Source: JBOGJG01 sp050747825 (lineage in GTDB: Bacteria; Acidobacteriota; UBA6911; RPQK01; JBOGJG01). Taken from it: DNA of 36,465 nt. The notes under the pieces were generated by a model that saw nothing but the letters and a program-made list of their open reading frames with translations, did no database searches and was not told the origin of the DNA. Made by a program: the position numbers and the translations under genes. The stretch is from positions 1-36,465 of the forward strand of contig JBOGJG010000436.1 of NCBI GenBank assembly GCA_050747825.1. Direction: 5' to 3'. Of the stretch, positions 16,325 through 25,120 are shown piece after piece (the stretch's first letter is position 1; each line of letters begins with the position of its first letter).

Positions 16325-16362
16325 GGAAATACAGGAAACGAGTAGAGCGTCCCTGCATTTCC
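16325..16362. repeat. Hairpin with 21-bp dispersed motif (copy 1)
   Basis: GGAAATACAGG (16325-16335) and CCTGCATTTCC (16352-16362) form an 11-bp stem with one mismatch, right after the malic enzyme stop. The region 16334-16354 (GGAAACGAGTAGAGCG, then TCCCT) recurs exactly, inverted, at 36285-36305. It may act as a 3'-end structure for the malic enzyme mRNA. Confidence 0.65.
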
Positions 16363-16399
16363 GATTGAAAACACAATTGCAAGGGAATATCCTCAAGGT

Positions 16400-16852
16400 T
16401 TGAAGATCGAAGGCAGTCATACGTTCGAGGCGTCTCGCGAGGAGGTCTGGAGAGCTCTCCTGGACCCGAAGGTTATTTCGAGAACTCTCCCAGGCTGTGA
16501 TGAGTTGCAGAAGGTTGGCGAAAATCAATACAAAGGCACGCTGCGAGTGGGAGTCGGCTCTATTCAGGGGCAGTTCGACGGCTCCGTCTCGCTCTCCGAT
16601 CTGAATCCGCTGGAAAGTTACCACATCAAATTGAAAGGCAAGGGAGCTCCAGGCTTCCTGGAAGGCGAGGGCAAGATCTGGCTGGAAGAGCAGGGCCTTT
16701 CCACAATCTTGCACTATGACATCACGGCTTTTGTCGGGGGCCGCGTCGCCTCGGTTGGACAGCGACTGCTGGAAAGCACCGCCCGGGTCATCACTCGCCA
16801 AGCCCTGAAACGCTTTCAGCAGGAAATTAAAAAGGGGGCAATGAAAATCTGA
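16400..16852 (+). CDS. coxG: CoxG-family SRPBCC protein
   Basis: 150 residues. Carbon-monoxide-dehydrogenase subunit G family (START/SRPBCC fold): MKIEGSHTFEASREEVWRAL, LPGCDELQKVGENQYKGTL, then ITAFVGGRVASVGQRLLEST at the C-terminus. CoxG is thought to anchor or recruit the CO dehydrogenase at the membrane or to aid maturation. The start is a TTG at 16400; no ATG fits the conserved N-terminus. Its stop overlaps the coxS ATG (TGATG), so the two are coupled and coxG heads the operon. Confidence 0.88.
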   Translation: MKIEGSHTFEASREEVWRALLDPKVISRTLPGCDELQKVGENQYKGTLRVGVGSIQGQFDGSVSLSDLNPLESYHIKLKGKGAPGFLEGEGKIWLEEQGLSTILHYDITAFVGGRVASVGQRLLESTARVITRQALKRFQQEIKKGAMKI

Positions 16853-17340
16853 TGGCACATGTCGCGTGCACTATTAACGGTCGTAAATACGAGAAGGAGG
16901 TCGATCCGCGCCTTCTGCTGGTCCACTTCATCCGGGATGAGCTGGACCTGACCGGGACCAACATCGGCTGTGAGACCAGCCTCTGCGGAGCCTGCACCGT
17001 CCTGATCGATGGCAAGTCTGTTAAATCGTGCACCCAGTTCACCGTGCAGGCGGACGGCAGCTCAATCACCACCATCGAGGGACTCAGCTCGAACGGCAAA
17101 CTTCACCCTTTGCAGGAAGCCTTCTGGGAGAAACATGGGCTCCAGTGCGGATACTGCACGCCCGGAATGATTCTGGCCGCCGTTGACCTGCTCGAAAATA
17201 ATCCGAATCCTTCTGAGAAGGAAATCCGCCATGGACTCAAAGGCAATCTCTGCCGCTGCACTGGATATCAGAACATCGTCAGAGCCGTCCAGCACGCCGC
17301 CGAGCTGATGCAGGCTCAGCCTGCAAAAGGAGGTAAGTGA
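16852..17340 (+). CDS. coxS: Molybdenum hydroxylase small [2Fe-2S] subunit
   Basis: 162 residues with two iron-sulfur clusters. The plant-ferredoxin-type N-terminal domain carries CETSLCGACTVLIDGKSVKSC (about 43-63), and the C-terminal four-helix domain carries GLQCGYCTPGM and NLCRCTGYQNIV. It passes electrons from the molybdenum site of CoxL to FAD in CoxM. It overlaps coxG by 1 nt and is 1 nt before coxL. Cluster ligands and length are standard. Confidence 0.96.
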   Translation: MAHVACTINGRKYEKEVDPRLLLVHFIRDELDLTGTNIGCETSLCGACTVLIDGKSVKSCTQFTVQADGSSITTIEGLSSNGKLHPLQEAFWEKHGLQCGYCTPGMILAAVDLLENNPNPSEKEIRHGLKGNLCRCTGYQNIVRAVQHAAELMQAQPAKGGK

Positions 17341-17341
17341 A

Positions 17342-19732
17342 ATGGCCCAGGCGCGACCGCACTCAGAGGCTGCCCGCACGCGGGTTATTGGCGCGGCCAT
17401 CAAGCGCCGCGAAGATCCTTCCCTGATTACCGGAAAAGGCAAATTCACCGACGATCTCAAACTTCCGCACATGGTCTATGCCGCCATGGTGCGCAGTCCC
17501 CACGCCCACGCCCGGATTCGAAGCATTGACAAGAGCAGGGCCGAGTCACTCAAGGGTGTCATCGGTGTTTTCACGGGAAAAGATATTAAGAAGAGTAGAA
17601 CACCTGGAGTGGTGCCGGTGGGTTGGCTTTTACCCGATATGAAAATACCGCCCCATCCGGTCTTGGCAATTGAAACCGTGCGCTATGCAGGGGACGCGGT
17701 GGCCGTCGTGGTGGCCGAAAACCGCTACACGGCCCGCGATGCAGTAGACCTTGTAGAAATCGATTACGAGCCGCTGCCGGCCGTCACTGATCCGGCCAGG
17801 GCAGCGGAAGAAGGCGCCCCCCAGATTCATGCGGAAGCTCCCTCCAACATTGCCTTCGACTGGCAGCTTGGAGACAAGGACAAGGTGGACCAAGCCTTCA
17901 GTAGGGCCGCCCACCAGGTTAAGGTGAAGATCCGGAACAACCGTCTTATCCCGAATGCCATCGAGCCCCGGTCGGTCCTCGCCGATTTCGACGACTCAAA
18001 GCAAGAGCTGACGGTCTGGATGACCTCTCAAAACCCTCATATTCACCGCCTCCTGATGTCGCTGGCATCCATGGGATTGCCCGAACACAAGATCCGCGTC
18101 ATCGCTCCCGAAGTGGGCGGTGGATTCGGCAGCAAAATTCATCATTATCCGGACGAGGTCATCACCGCCTGGTGCTCCATCCAATTGCGTCGCCCGGTCA
18201 AGTGGACCGCCACGCGCTCCGAAGCCAATCTGTCCGACGCTCACGGCCGCGACCACTTTACCGAGGCTGAGATGGCGCTGGACAAAGACGGAAAAGTCAG
18301 CGGACTGCGGGTGAAGACTTTCGCCGCCATGGGCGCTTATCTGTCCACTTTCGCTCCGGCGATCCCGACCTATTTGTACGGAACTCTGCTCTCAGGTGAG
18401 TACGATATTCCGGCTATTCATTGCCGCGTAATCGGGACGTTTACCAATACCACACCAGTTGATGCTTATCGGGGAGCAGGCAGACCGGAAGCAACCTTCG
18501 TGATAGAACGTCTCATGGACCTGGCGGCGGACGAGCTCGGACTGGACGCGGCAGAGATCCGGCGCAGGAATTTCGTCTCGCCAGAAGCGTTTCCCTACCA
18601 GACGCAGGTTGCGTTGCTTTACGACAGCGGCAATTACCCGGCAGCCCTGGACCGGGCGCTGGAAATCGTCGGATATGAGAAGCTTAAAGCGGAGCAGGAG
18701 CGCCGGCGCAACGAGGGTGAAAAGCCTCTGGGGATTGGATTTTCGACCTATATTGAAGCCTGCGGACTGGCCCCTTCGGCGGTGGTCGGATCGCTCGGCG
18801 CTCAGGCCGGCCAGTGGGAGAGCGGCGAAATTCGCGTCCATCCCACGGGGTCCGTCACCGTTTATACGGGATCCTCAGCCCACGGGCAGGGGCATGAAAC
18901 TACATTTTCACAGATTGTGGCCGATCGATTGGGCATTGATGTCAGCCAGATTGACGTCGTCCACAGCGACACTGAGCAGGTTCCCTTCGGATGGGGCACG
19001 TACGGCAGCCGCAGTGCCGCCGTCGGCGGCAGCGCCCTGGCAAAAAGCGCGGATAAAATCATTGAAAAGGGGCGCAAGATTGCCGCTCACCTGCTGGAAG
19101 CAGCCGAAGAAGACATGAACTTTGAAGGGGGCAAATACTTCGTTAAAGGGAGTCCTGACAAGTCACACAGTTGGGGCGATATCGCCTTGCAGGCTCATCT
19201 GGCTCACAACCTGCCACCCGCCCTGGAGCCCGGATTACGAGCCACCACTTTCTACGATCCGGCCAATTTCACTTTCCCCTTCGGCACTCACGTGATAGCG
19301 GTGGAAGTCGATCCTGAAACGGGCACAATCAAACTGTTGCGCTACGTGGCAGTGGACGACGTCGGCAATGTGATCAACCCGATGATCGTCGACGGGCAGC
19401 TCCACGGAGGCATTACTCAGGGCATTGGCCAGGCTCTATTCGAGAGCGCGGTCTATGATGAGAGGGGGCAACTCTTGACCGGCGAGTTTATGGACTACGC
19501 GCTCCCCAGGTCGCACATGGTCATCTCTTACGAGCTGGACCGCACCGTAACTCCCTGCCCTCACAACCCACTGGGGGTTAAAGGAGTCGGAGAGGCGGGG
19601 ACAATTGCCTCTCCGGCGGCAGTCGTCAATGCCGTCGTGGACGCACTCGCGCCTTACGGCATCCGGCATTTGGACATGCCGCTCACGCCGGAAAGAGTCT
19701 GGTCGGCCATTCATCAGCACGGGAGGTCATAG
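17342..19732 (+). CDS. coxL: Molybdenum hydroxylase large subunit, form II CoxL
   Basis: 796 residues; the molybdopterin-cytosine-dinucleotide-binding catalytic subunit. N-terminal IGAAIKRREDPSLITGKGKF is typical. The active-site loop reads DAYRGAGRPEA (about residue 378), the form II signature AYRGAGR, not the AYxCSFR of proven form I CO dehydrogenases. The Mo-ligating Glu region is GVKGVGEAGTIASP near the C-terminus, and EVGGGFGSKIHHYPDE carries the conserved Gln-free loop of this group. Form II enzymes oxidise CO poorly or not at all in tested cases, so the substrate may be another aldehyde, purine or aromatic. It sits between coxS and coxM in the usual S-L-M order. Confidence 0.94.
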   Translation: MAQARPHSEAARTRVIGAAIKRREDPSLITGKGKFTDDLKLPHMVYAAMVRSPHAHARIRSIDKSRAESLKGVIGVFTGKDIKKSRTPGVVPVGWLLPDMKIPPHPVLAIETVRYAGDAVAVVVAENRYTARDAVDLVEIDYEPLPAVTDPARAAEEGAPQIHAEAPSNIAFDWQLGDKDKVDQAFSRAAHQVKVKIRNNRLIPNAIEPRSVLADFDDSKQELTVWMTSQNPHIHRLLMSLASMGLPEHKIRVIAPEVGGGFGSKIHHYPDEVITAWCSIQLRRPVKWTATRSEANLSDAHGRDHFTEAEMALDKDGKVSGLRVKTFAAMGAYLSTFAPAIPTYLYGTLLSGEYDIPAIHCRVIGTFTNTTPVDAYRGAGRPEATFVIERLMDLAADELGLDAAEIRRRNFVSPEAFPYQTQVALLYDSGNYPAALDRALEIVGYEKLKAEQERRRNEGEKPLGIGFSTYIEACGLAPSAVVGSLGAQAGQWESGEIRVHPTGSVTVYTGSSAHGQGHETTFSQIVADRLGIDVSQIDVVHSDTEQVPFGWGTYGSRSAAVGGSALAKSADKIIEKGRKIAAHLLEAAEEDMNFEGGKYFVKGSPDKSHSWGDIALQAHLAHNLPPALEPGLRATTFYDPANFTFPFGTHVIAVEVDPETGTIKLLRYVAVDDVGNVINPMIVDGQLHGGITQGIGQALFESAVYDERGQLLTGEFMDYALPRSHMVISYELDRTVTPCPHNPLGVKGVGEAGTIASPAAVVNAVVDALAPYGIRHLDMPLTPERVWSAIHQHGRS

Positions 19733-20599
19733 ATGTACCCAGCCAAATTTGAATATTTTCGGGCGAACAGCGTCAGGGAGGCTATCCAACTGCTTCAGGA
19801 TCACAGCGGATCCAAACTGCTGGCAGGCGGCCATAGCCTGATTCCCATGATGAAACTCCGGCTGGCCCAGCCGGGCGCGCTGATCGACATCGGCCATGTT
19901 TCAGAACTGGCCGGGATCACGGAAAACAATGGCGCAATCCGCATCGGAGCCCTTACCACGCACACCGAACTGGTGACCTCAGCCCTGCTCAAGCAACGCT
20001 GCCCTCTGCTTTCGGAAGCGGCGGCCCAGATCGCCGATCCTCAGGTCCGCAACAGGGGGACCATCGGCGGAAATCTGGCCCATGCGGACCCGGGTTCTGA
20101 TTTGCCGGCCGTCGTCCTGGCACTCGATGCAGTGTTTCATCTGAGCGGACCCGGTGGAGACCGCACCAGCAAGGCTTCCGATTTTTTCCTGGACCTTTTT
20201 ATGACGGACCTTCAGCCCGAGGAAATCCTGATCGCGGTCGAGATGCCGGCTTTGCCGCCGGGCAGTGGGAGCTGCTACCTGAAGTTTGAAAATCCGGCGT
20301 CAGGATATGCGGTCTGTGGCGTCGCTGCGGTGATGCGCCTGGATGCCGGAGGATCGTGCCAAAGCGCCGCCCTCGCAATTAATGGGGTGACCGCCGCCCC
20401 ACACAAGGCTTCTGGCGTCGCTGACGCCTTGAAGGGGAAGACGCCTGAGGATGGAACGATCCACCAGGCAGTCGATGAACACCTGGAGTTTACTGATCCT
20501 ATGGGGGACCTGTATGCGTCCGCCTCGTATCGTGTTGAGCTTGCCAGGGTATATTCGAAAAGAGCCTTGAAGGCCGCGCGAGACAGGGCTCGGAAGTAA
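19733..20599 (+). CDS. coxM: Molybdenum hydroxylase FAD-binding medium subunit
   Basis: 288 residues. FAD-binding motifs are LLAGGHSLIPMMKLRLAQPG (about 32-51) and TIGGNLAHADPGSDLPAVV (about 110-128), and a C-terminal CO_deh_flav_C domain follows. It accepts electrons from CoxS and passes them to the respiratory chain or to oxygen. The ATG directly follows the coxL stop with no gap. Confidence 0.95.
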   Translation: MYPAKFEYFRANSVREAIQLLQDHSGSKLLAGGHSLIPMMKLRLAQPGALIDIGHVSELAGITENNGAIRIGALTTHTELVTSALLKQRCPLLSEAAAQIADPQVRNRGTIGGNLAHADPGSDLPAVVLALDAVFHLSGPGGDRTSKASDFFLDLFMTDLQPEEILIAVEMPALPPGSGSCYLKFENPASGYAVCGVAAVMRLDAGGSCQSAALAINGVTAAPHKASGVADALKGKTPEDGTIHQAVDEHLEFTDPMGDLYASASYRVELARVYSKRALKAARDRARK

Positions 20600-20605
20600 A
20601 GCTGA

Positions 20606-21502
20606 GTGGTTGCCAACATCCATTCCATCGAACAGGTCGAGGAAAGCCTCAGCCAGCAAAACTATATCGCAGACAGGAGCCTCGCCACCTCAATTTTCCT
20701 TTCGCTGAAGCTTCGAAAACCCCTGTTTCTGGAGGGAGAAGCCGGAGTTGGGAAGACTGAGATTGCCAAGGTCCTGGCTGCCCTGCTGGACAGGAAATTG
20801 ATCCGGCTTCAGTGCTACGAAGGACTCGACGTCAGCACGGCCGTCTACGAGTGGAATTACACCCGCCAACTGTTGGAAATCCGCCTTCTGGAAGTGAGCG
20901 GAAGCGGCGATCGCAAGAGCGCCGCCCAGGACATCTTTAGTCCGGATTTTCTGCTCAAGCGTCCTTTGCTCCAGGCAATAAACGGAAGCGAGGGAGCACC
21001 TCCTGTTCTTTTGATTGACGAGTTGGATCGAGCCGACGAAGAATTCGAGGCCTTTCTATTGGAGATCCTCTCGGACTTTCAAATCACCATCCCCGAACTG
21101 GGCACGATCCGGGCTAGCCAACCGCCAATTGTCGTGATCACTTCCAATCGCACCCGCGAAATCCATGACGCCCTGAAACGGCGTTGCCTCTATTACTGGA
21201 TCGATTACCCCTCTTTCGAAAAAGAGTGCCGGATCATTCTGACGAAAATCCCTGGAGCCTCTGAGGAGCTGGCGCGAAAGGTGGTCACATTCGTTCAGGA
21301 ACTGCGGCGGGAGGACCTGTATAAGCGTCCCGGCGTGGCCGAGAGCCTGGACTGGATAAGCGCCCTGGTGGCGCTGAACGAGAAAACTCTGAGTGAGCAA
21401 GTCATCCGCGACACGCTCGGCGTGCTGCTCAAGTATCAGGATGATATCGAGCAAGTGAGGGGTCCGGCGCTGGAGCGAATACTTAGTTCTTTGGCTCTTT
21501 AG
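20606..21502 (+). CDS. coxD: MoxR-family AAA+ ATPase CoxD
   Basis: 298 residues. Walker A is GEAGVGKTEIAK (about 47-58), Walker B is VLLIDELDRADEEFE, followed by ITSNRTREIHDALKRRCLYY with sensor 1 and the arginine finger. In characterised cox clusters CoxD is a chaperone needed to assemble the copper or molybdenum active site and works with the VWA protein CoxE. The start is a GTG 7 nt after coxM. The last codons (LSSLAL) lie in one arm of an inverted repeat shared with the downstream intergenic repeat. Confidence 0.93.
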   Translation: MVANIHSIEQVEESLSQQNYIADRSLATSIFLSLKLRKPLFLEGEAGVGKTEIAKVLAALLDRKLIRLQCYEGLDVSTAVYEWNYTRQLLEIRLLEVSGSGDRKSAAQDIFSPDFLLKRPLLQAINGSEGAPPVLLIDELDRADEEFEAFLLEILSDFQITIPELGTIRASQPPIVVITSNRTREIHDALKRRCLYYWIDYPSFEKECRIILTKIPGASEELARKVVTFVQELRREDLYKRPGVAESLDWISALVALNEKTLSEQVIRDTLGVLLKYQDDIEQVRGPALERILSSLAL

Positions 21503-21567
21503 AAGTGATCCAATGAGAAGCTCCGATAAACCCAGGAACCAAGAACCAAGGAACTAAAGAACCAAGG
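21489..21567. repeat. ACCAAGGA-type repeat forming a hairpin between coxD and coxE
   Basis: 21534-21567 holds repeats of GGAACCAAGAACC, AAGGAACTAAAGAACCAAGG. CTTTGGCTCTTTAG (21489-21502, the coxD 3' end) pairs 12/14 with CTAAAGAACCAAGG (21554-21567). It is the only sizeable gap in the coxS-xdhC run and could attenuate or stabilise the message. Confidence 0.6.
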
Positions 21568-21571
21568 CCCC

Positions 21572-22756
21572 ATGCCCCTCCTGACCAACATCATTCTCTT
21601 CGGACGCGTTCTGCGAGTCCTTGGAATTCCGGTCACCCCGACTCAGCTCATGGATCTGGTCGGAGGGCTCAGGCACATCGATATCGGTACAAGGGAAGAC
21701 TTCAAGAACGCCGCGCGCGGCCTGCTGATCAATCGGCGCGATCAGCACGCCCTCTTCGATCGCGTCTTCGATATTTTCTGGCAGGCCACGCGAGATTCAG
21801 ACCCGATTGATCTCGGGTTACTCTTGCAGCGATCCCTGGAAGTCGAACAGCTCGCGCTCCAGAGTGAAGCTTCCAACCATCCGCCAGAGGGCAACCCCAG
21901 GGAATCGGAGGAGGGAGAAAGGCTCCGCACCTACGACTCGCGGGAGAAGCTCGCCCAAAAGGATTTTGCTGAGCTGACTTCCGCCGAACTGGCGGAAGTC
22001 AAAGAACTGATGCGGGCGATGCAGTGGAAGGTCGAGAAACGTCGCACCCGGCGTAAACTTCCAGCTCCAAAAGGTACTCATCTCGACTTGCGCGCCACGC
22101 TGCGCCACAACCTTCGCTACGGCGGCGAGCCGCTGCTGCTGAAACGGCGTGTCGTTAAAGAAAAAAGGCGTCCTCTCGTGGTGATCTGCGACATCAGCGG
22201 TTCGATGGAGCTTTACTCGCGAATCCTGATTCAGTTCGTCTATGTGCTCAGCAATGGGCTGGAGAAGGTTGAGGCGTTTGTATTCGGAACCCGGCTGACC
22301 CGGGTCACGCGCTATCTGGAAGAGCGGGATGTCAATCGGGCTTTAAGCCAGGTTTCGGACGCTGTCCAGGATTGGGCCGGAGGTACACGGATCGGCCAGG
22401 CTCTCAAGGTCTTCAATTACCAATGGGGCCGTCGAGTGCTGACCCAGGGCGCAGTCGTCCTGATCATTAGCGATGGTTGGGACCGGGGAGACATTGATTT
22501 ACTGGGAAAGGAAATAAGCCGTCTGCAGCGCAGTTGCCGGCGGCTGATCTGGTTGAATCCGCTGCTCGGCTCCCCCCGCTACCAGCCTCTGACGCGCGGC
22601 ATCCAAGCCGCTTTGCCCCATATCGACGATTTTCTTCCCGTTCACAATCTGGCAAGCCTGGAGCAATTAGGACATGTCCTCTCAAATATCGGGAGTTATA
22701 CTGGCCGCCGGCGAGTCACGGCGCTTCGCCGGTTCCCTTCCCAAGCAGCTTCTTGA
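21572..22756 (+). CDS. coxE: VWA-domain protein CoxE
   Basis: 394 residues. The N-terminal helical region of unknown structure (about 1-190) is followed by a von Willebrand A domain with an intact MIDAS, VVICDISGSMELYSR (DxSxS), and GGTRIGQALKVFNYQWG with the second metal-site Thr; LIISDGWDRGD gives the third. It is the partner of the CoxD ATPase in metal-site maturation. The frame runs 83 nt into mocA: about 28 C-terminal residues beyond HNLASLEQLGHVLS overlap the mocA start. I see no better stop, so either a true long overlap or a lost stop. Confidence 0.9.
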   Translation: MPLLTNIILFGRVLRVLGIPVTPTQLMDLVGGLRHIDIGTREDFKNAARGLLINRRDQHALFDRVFDIFWQATRDSDPIDLGLLLQRSLEVEQLALQSEASNHPPEGNPRESEEGERLRTYDSREKLAQKDFAELTSAELAEVKELMRAMQWKVEKRRTRRKLPAPKGTHLDLRATLRHNLRYGGEPLLLKRRVVKEKRRPLVVICDISGSMELYSRILIQFVYVLSNGLEKVEAFVFGTRLTRVTRYLEERDVNRALSQVSDAVQDWAGGTRIGQALKVFNYQWGRRVLTQGAVVLIISDGWDRGDIDLLGKEISRLQRSCRRLIWLNPLLGSPRYQPLTRGIQAALPHIDDFLPVHNLASLEQLGHVLSNIGSYTGRRRVTALRRFPSQAAS

Positions 22757-23267
22757 AGTTTCGGGCGAACCGATGGTGCGGCGCATTGTCCGGGAAGCTC
22801 TGAATTCGCATCTCGATGAAGTGATTGTGGTGGTGGGCTTCAAAGCGGATTCCGTGCGCCAGGCCCTGGCCCGCCTGCAAGTGAAAATCGTGGACAATCC
22901 GGACTACTCGGCGGGACAAAGCACCTCGGTGAAACAAGGATTGCAAGCGCTAAACCCAGCGGCCTCTGCAGCCATCTTTATTCCTTCGGATCAGCCCTTC
23001 CTCAATGCTTCCCTTTTAAACCGCCTGATTAAGGCCTACAAGACAACCAGCAGCCCGATCGTCGCCCCGGCTTATCAGGGACGCCGGGGCTCACCCGTGC
23101 TCTTTGACCGATCGCTTTTCAAGGAACTTTCATCCATTTCAGGGGACGAAGGAGGAAGACAGATTTTGCAAAATCGAGAACACGAGATCATCACTGTTGC
23201 GCTGGAAAACGAACTTCCGCTTTTAGACATCGACACGCCCCAGGATTTAAGATATCTAAAGGAATGA
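22674..23267 (+). CDS. mocA: MocA-type molybdenum cofactor cytidylyltransferase
   Basis: 197 residues. Transfers CMP (or GMP) to molybdopterin. The nucleotide-binding signature ISGVILAAGESRRFAGSLPK is at residues 5-24, IIVVVGF-type core is EVIVVVGFKADSV, PSDQPFLNASLL holds the metal-binding Asp, and GRRGSPVLFDRSLF matches the family's GxxGHP region with Ser in place of His. CoxL-type enzymes carry the cytosine dinucleotide form, so MocA fits this operon. It overlaps coxE by 83 nt and the next gene by 4 nt. Confidence 0.9.
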   Translation: MSSQISGVILAAGESRRFAGSLPKQLLEVSGEPMVRRIVREALNSHLDEVIVVVGFKADSVRQALARLQVKIVDNPDYSAGQSTSVKQGLQALNPAASAAIFIPSDQPFLNASLLNRLIKAYKTTSSPIVAPAYQGRRGSPVLFDRSLFKELSSISGDEGGRQILQNREHEIITVALENELPLLDIDTPQDLRYLKE

Positions 23268-24358
23268 CCGATCACGTTCAAATTGCCGCTGCCTTAGATC
23301 GGGCTTGGAAGTCAGGAAAACAGGTGGCTCTGGCAACGGTGGTGAAGGTCGAAGGCTCGGCCTACCGCCGCGAAGGCGCCAAACTGGCTATCGAGGCGGG
23401 AGGATGCTTTACCGGACTGATCTCCAGCGGTTGCCTCGAACCCGAGGTGGCTGAAACCGCGGCCACAGTCATTGACACAAACCGTCCTGTGCGCCGCCGC
23501 TTCGACTTGAGAGACGATGCGGTTTGGGGCCTGGGGATGGGCTGCGGCGGTACGATTGAAGTCTTTATTGAACCGGCGGCAAATACCTCTGGCTGGCACA
23601 AATGGTGTGAGGTCCTGATGCGAGGGGAGGCAGCCGTCCGAGCGATAGTGCACGCTCCGCTGAACTCGGCAATGGCTGGACAATGGATCCTGTTGACGGA
23701 GGAGGATGAGCCGGTCGGCAGGATTGAAAACCAGCGCCTGCGCCAGGCCGTCACCCTGATCTCACAGGATCTGCTTTCCTCGGAAAAGCCTCGATCGCTC
23801 AACCGCAGCCTGGACGACATGGAAGTATTTTTTGACCTAAATCTCCCTCCTCCGGAGCTGCTGATCTTCGGCGCGGGCGGGGATGCCGCTCCAGTCGTTG
23901 AATTGGCAGAGAGGCTCGGTTTCAGGACCACGATCGTGGATCCACGCCAGGCTTACGCCAATCCGGAACGTTTCCCAAAGGCGCACTGCATCAATGTCCA
24001 CCCGCAGGAATTCTCCAGTAAGCTTCGTGTTCCTCCCCGCAGCTACGTCGTCATCATGAACCACCAACTCGAACGGGATCAGGCCGCCCTGAAGCTGGTT
24101 CTGCAAAGCCGGACGGCCTATGTTGGAGTCTTGGGTCCCCGCTCACGCTTTCAGAAGCTGGTGGACGGCCTGGCTGAAGAGGGACTGGGGCTTAGTCCGG
24201 AGCAGCTTGCGCGCGTGCACAATCCCATCGGACTGGACATCGGCGCTGAAGGTCCAATGGAAATCGCGGTCAGCATTCTCGCCGAAGTCCTGGCGGTCCG
24301 AAACGGCTTCGCTGGCGCGCCCTTGCGGGAGCGGGAAGGCGGGATTCATGAGGATTGA
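23264..24358 (+). CDS. XdhC/CoxF-family molybdenum cofactor insertion protein
   Basis: 364 residues. The N-terminal XdhC_CoxI domain (LATVVKVEGSAYRREGAKLA, ISSGCLEPEVAETA, WGLGMGCGGTIEVFIEP with the family's conserved Cys residues) is joined to a C-terminal Rossmann domain (LLIFGAGGDAAPVVELAERL, then VIMNHQLERD and AYVGVLGPRSRFQ, ending in GAEGPMEIAVSILAEVLAVR). Such proteins bind, protect and sulfurate the molybdenum cofactor and insert it into the large subunit. The ATG overlaps the mocA stop (ATGA). It ends the cox operon; the SIMPL gene follows 30 nt later. Confidence 0.92.
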   Translation: MTDHVQIAAALDRAWKSGKQVALATVVKVEGSAYRREGAKLAIEAGGCFTGLISSGCLEPEVAETAATVIDTNRPVRRRFDLRDDAVWGLGMGCGGTIEVFIEPAANTSGWHKWCEVLMRGEAAVRAIVHAPLNSAMAGQWILLTEEDEPVGRIENQRLRQAVTLISQDLLSSEKPRSLNRSLDDMEVFFDLNLPPPELLIFGAGGDAAPVVELAERLGFRTTIVDPRQAYANPERFPKAHCINVHPQEFSSKLRVPPRSYVVIMNHQLERDQAALKLVLQSRTAYVGVLGPRSRFQKLVDGLAEEGLGLSPEQLARVHNPIGLDIGAEGPMEIAVSILAEVLAVRNGFAGAPLREREGGIHED

Positions 24359-24388
24359 GGATTAGATGGAGGTTGATTGGAGGTAGAA

Positions 24389-25117
24389 ATGTCAACGAGC
24401 AATATTTCTTTTTTAATGATTCTGCTTATCTCTTATACAGGCCTTGTTTTTGGGCAGGAAGACGCGCAGGAGGCGCCGCGGACCGTCCGCGTGCGCGGCT
24501 CGGGAACGGCCAGCGCTTCGCCCGATACTGCATTGATTCAGCTTGGGGTCCAAGTGATTAACACCGATGTGGAAATTGCCGTTGAGGAAAGCACGGAACG
24601 CATGGAAAAGGTATCCGAGGTCCTGGAGGACATGGACATACCGGATGAAAATATCCAGACGGTTCGCTACAACATTTTTGTTGAACAGGATCGTGACCAA
24701 AGGGGCCGGCCCACGGGCGTCATCCGATACCACGTGAACAATCGAATTCAAGTGAAGCTGCAGGATCTGCCGAAGATCGGTGAACTGCTGCGCAGAGTAC
24801 TCTCCGCGGGGGCAAACAGTGTGGACAGTATCCGGTTCGATATCGAAAATCCGGACTCCCTGGAGCGGGAAGCTCGCAGCGAGGCGATCGCCCAAGCACG
24901 AGAGGAAGCCCGGCAGCTGGCCGCTGGTTTTGGCGTGCACTTAGGATCGATCCGCCAGATCAGTGAGCAGAGGCGGGGCCCAATCGTTCCTTACGCTGCG
25001 CGCATGCAGAGCATGGAAGCGGCCGCAGACAGTGCCATTCCCATCTCGGAAGGCGAGATCAGCGTCACTGTCGATGTTGAAGCAATCTTTGATCTGGCTG
25101 TGTCAGCCTCGCGTTAG
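24389..25117 (+). CDS. Exported SIMPL-domain (DUF541) protein
   Basis: 242 residues. A signal peptide (about 1-23, FLMILLISYTGLVFGQ) precedes a single SIMPL/DUF541 domain: VRVRGSGTASASPDTALIQL at its start, IQTVRYNIFVEQDRD, and AREEARQLAAGFGVHLGSI followed by ISVTVDVEAIFDL at its end. Members are periplasmic or outer-membrane-associated and are linked to oxidative stress resistance in a few cases. The frame opens at a TTG at 24377, but GGAGG sits 5 nt before the ATG at 24389, which decides the start. It is 3 nt from hflX. Confidence 0.88.
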   Translation: MSTSNISFLMILLISYTGLVFGQEDAQEAPRTVRVRGSGTASASPDTALIQLGVQVINTDVEIAVEESTERMEKVSEVLEDMDIPDENIQTVRYNIFVEQDRDQRGRPTGVIRYHVNNRIQVKLQDLPKIGELLRRVLSAGANSVDSIRFDIENPDSLEREARSEAIAQAREEARQLAAGFGVHLGSIRQISEQRRGPIVPYAARMQSMEAAADSAIPISEGEISVTVDVEAIFDLAVSASR

Positions 25118-25120
25118 AAA

